Virus record (IMG/VR): IMGVR_UViG_3300008459_000490
Span: 1 to 21,422 of that record
Source: a virus
Length of the DNA stretch: 21,422 bases
Strand: one strand, 5' to 3'
The notes under the pieces were generated by a model, which saw only the letters and a program-made list of their open reading frames with translations, had not been told where the DNA came from and did no database searches. The stretch's first letter is position 1. Every line of letters begins with the position of its first letter. Shown here in pieces: positions 20,635-21,422 of this stretch. A program made the position numbers and the translations under genes.

Positions 20635-20859
20635 ATGAAAGAACTGCCACAGCTTCAAGCGGAAGCCGTTAGCGAGGCTTTGATAGTTGTCTTGCAGCTT
20701 TTACAAGAGCGCGGCATTTTGCCCCTGCAAGACGTTGTTTCTCGCCTTGAGTCACAGCACTATTCATTTGTCGCTGGTATCGATCACGAAGCAAACCCAG
20801 CCCTTCAGGTGTTGACAGATCAACTCCAGCAGCTTGCAGCTCGATACGGCAAAGGATGA
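20635..20859 (+). CDS. Hypothetical helical protein (74 aa)
   Basis: MKELPQLQAEAVSEALIVVL, a leucine-rich helical protein with a SHYSF-like loop in the middle and a final helix (VLTDQLQQLAARYGKG). AAAGGA seven bases ahead of the ATG supports translation. It is the last plus-strand gene before the strong terminator at 20971. It overlaps an opposite-strand ORF by 191 bases. No family recognised. Confidence 0.55.
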   Translation: MKELPQLQAEAVSEALIVVLQLLQERGILPLQDVVSRLESQHYSFVAGIDHEANPALQVLTDQLQQLAARYGKG

Positions 20860-20959
20860 GCGCCGTTTTCTCTGCTTGCTCCTTCCTGAATCTTTCGAAA
20901 TTGAAATCCCTGAGCGACTGCAACAACTGAGCATGTTGTTGTATTTGATCTAGCTTCAT
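20669..20959 (-). CDS. Hypothetical charged helical protein (96 aa), convergent
   Basis: MKLDQIQQHAQLLQSLRDFN, then FERFRKEQAEKTALILCRIE and a basic end. Its first 33 codons lie where no plus-strand gene exists and read as natural protein, and GGAG stands five bases ahead of the ATG. An inverted repeat and a possible promoter (TTGCAA, 17 bases, GAAAAT) lie upstream. The rest is antisense to the 74-aa ORF. Either may be the true gene, or both. Confidence 0.42.
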   Translation of the reverse strand: MKLDQIQQHAQLLQSLRDFNFERFRKEQAEKTALILCRIELQAAGVDLSTPEGLGLLRDRYQRQMNSAVTQGEKQRLAGAKCRALVKAARQLSKPR

Positions 20960-20970
20960 AAGCACTCCAT

Positions 20971-20994
20971 ACCGCCCACCGAGGCGGTTTTTTT
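20971..20994 (+). terminator. Strong intrinsic terminator
   Basis: ACCGCC-CACCGA-GGCGGT followed by TTTTTT: a perfect 6-bp GC-rich stem and a run of seven T counting the stem end. It would stop plus-strand transcripts from the small lysogenic-region genes before they reach the distal early promoter. Confidence 0.85.
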
Positions 20995-21006
20995 ACGTCT
21001 ATTCGC

Positions 21007-21027
21007 TAGGTATTTTCCCTATACCTA
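21007..21027. promoter_or_regulatory. Second type of operator-like palindrome
   Basis: TAGGTAT-TTTCCCT-ATACCTA, a perfect 7-bp inverted repeat with a 7-base spacer, unlike the CI/Cro operator. It lies in an AT-rich stretch between the terminator and the distal promoter, over the possible minus-strand promoter of the 96-aa ORF. Confidence 0.55.
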
Positions 21028-21045
21028 AAAATATTTGCAAATTTT

Positions 21046-21062
21046 TCTATCTTTTCGCTTGC
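21046..21062. promoter_or_regulatory. Operator OL2: imperfect copy
   Basis: TCTATCTTTTCGCTTGC agrees with the 17-bp operator at 13 of 17 positions. Its centre is 22 bases from the perfect copy at 21068-21084, mirroring the OR1-OR2 spacing of 23. It overlaps the -35 of the distal promoter. Confidence 0.6.
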
Positions 21063-21086
21063 ATATCTCTATCGTTTCGATAGAAT
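21059..21086 (+). promoter_or_regulatory. Distal early promoter (PL-like) with perfect operator OL1
   Basis: -35 TTGCAT (21059-21064), 16-base spacer, -10 TAGAAT (21081-21086), the same -10 as PR. The perfect operator 21068-21084 fills the spacer and the -10. Reads rightward, away from the repressor, like lambda PL. Confidence 0.75.
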
Positions 21087-21092
21087 ACACCC

Positions 21093-21134
21093 ATGCCAAA
21101 CAAAACGCTGATCACAGCAAGGCAAGTTCTTTAA
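21093..21134 (+). CDS. Possible leaderless leader peptide (13 aa)
   Basis: An ATG six bases past the -10 opens MPNKTLITARQVL and stops at a TAA that is part of the boxA sequence. A ribosome ending there would cover boxA. There is no ribosome site, so it would need leaderless initiation. Could be chance. Confidence 0.25.
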   Translation: MPNKTLITARQVL

Positions 21135-21136
21135 CA
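21125..21136 (+). promoter_or_regulatory. boxA antitermination element
   Basis: AGTTCTTTAACA agrees with E. coli rRNA boxA (TGCTCTTTAACA) at 10 of 12 positions. It lies about 32 bases after the start of the PL-like transcript. In lambda nut sites and rRNA leaders boxA binds NusB/NusE. No boxB hairpin is obvious right beside it. Confidence 0.6.
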
Positions 21137-21422
21137 CAGCAGGTTTCGGTGGATAGCAGCAAGGCACAGGCAAGCGTGACCGTGCTGAAGGAGCCGGACG
21201 GGATAGCACGACGAGAGCAGTGCGCCCTTTCGCAAGAGAGGGAAAACCAGAGAGTAGATAGGTGTGGCGGCGTGGAGAAATGGCAGCAAGTCACCGTATG
21301 GTGCGCGGCGCATTAGCAGAGACACGCAACCTAGCAACGTGGGTAACCGGTTTGAGTGGTGAAACAGGACGTAAAGGCCTGAAGTAGCACAGCTTGCAAG
21401 CGCACTCAAGAACAAGCCAAGC
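21137..21422 (+). ncRNA. Probable structured non-coding leader of the distal early transcript
   Basis: No ORF with a ribosome site is visible for 290 bases to the window end. The RNA is purine-rich and folds locally: CCCTTTC-GCAA-GAGAGGG (about 21223-21240) is a 7-bp stem (one G-U) with a GNRA tetraloop, and CACC-GTAT-GGTG lies near 21291-21302. Together with the upstream boxA this resembles an antitermination leader (nut or put type). A GTG-started frame (21151-21316) is open but has no family likeness. Continues past the window. Confidence 0.4.

Noticed and set aside
21035-21316. 93-aa plus-strand frame over the leader
   Set aside because: Its start lies upstream of the promoter and no ribosome site precedes the later GTG; kept as a leader RNA with this noted.
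1-21422. CRISPR arrays, tRNA or rRNA genes, insertion sequences
   Set aside because: No regularly spaced repeats, cloverleaf sequences or transposase motifs were seen on reading; the repeats present are isolated pairs.

Overview
The window is a large part of a temperate, short-tailed (podovirus-type) phage or prophage. The virion genes have the BPP-1/BcepC6B-like set: P22-size portal with a glutamine-rich coiled-coil tail, scaffold, HK97-type capsid, and T7-type tail tube A and B proteins. The early region is lambdoid: cI-like, cro-like, CII-like, O-like, helicase, ninB, ninG. The GC-rich coding sequence, these families and an rRNA-type boxA suggest a Burkholderiales (possibly Comamonadaceae) host. 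That host call is inference only.

Layout. Positions 1-10946 (minus strand): virion genes read leftward, namely portal, a beta-sandwich structural protein, a small hypothetical, tailspike, Bbp19-like protein, scaffold, major capsid, a putative decoration protein, tail tube A, and tail tube B (cut by the window edge). Terminator-like hairpins after the tailspike, capsid and decoration genes probably set relative expression. Positions 11001-13269 (minus): a tightly coupled packaging cassette of a 55-aa ORF, a GIY-YIG endonuclease, small terminase and large terminase. It is flanked by near-identical direct repeats that start exactly after the upstream and downstream stop codons. Positions 13270-13609: a non-coding gap with two palindromes. 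Positions 13610-18837 (minus): one early operon with many 1-4 bp stop/start overlaps, running cro-like, CII-like, 58-aa ORF, O-like initiator with a candidate origin inside, 124-aa ORF, DnaB-type helicase, small ORFs, ninB, ninG, 163-aa ORF and a small winged-helix protein.

Positions 18838-21422 are the immunity region. A short repressor-like gene without a visible autocleavage domain faces the cro-like gene across paired operators. An identical perfect 17-bp operator lies 2.2 kb away at a second promoter reading rightward. All three promoters place an ATG at or next to the expected transcription start. A strong LexA (SOS) box precedes a 55-aa gene on the strand opposite the repressor gene, which suggests an SOS-controlled antirepressor. 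Further right are small membrane and zinc-ribbon ORFs, a minus-strand ORF carrying a diverged piece of the portal protein, a strong terminator, a second operator-like palindrome, and a boxA-containing, probably non-coding leader that runs off the window.

How it may work: the repressor holds PR and the distal promoter shut. SOS damage relieves LexA and expresses the 55-aa protein (and antisense RNA across the repressor gene), opening both early promoters. The lysis genes, integrase and the rest of the tail are outside this window.
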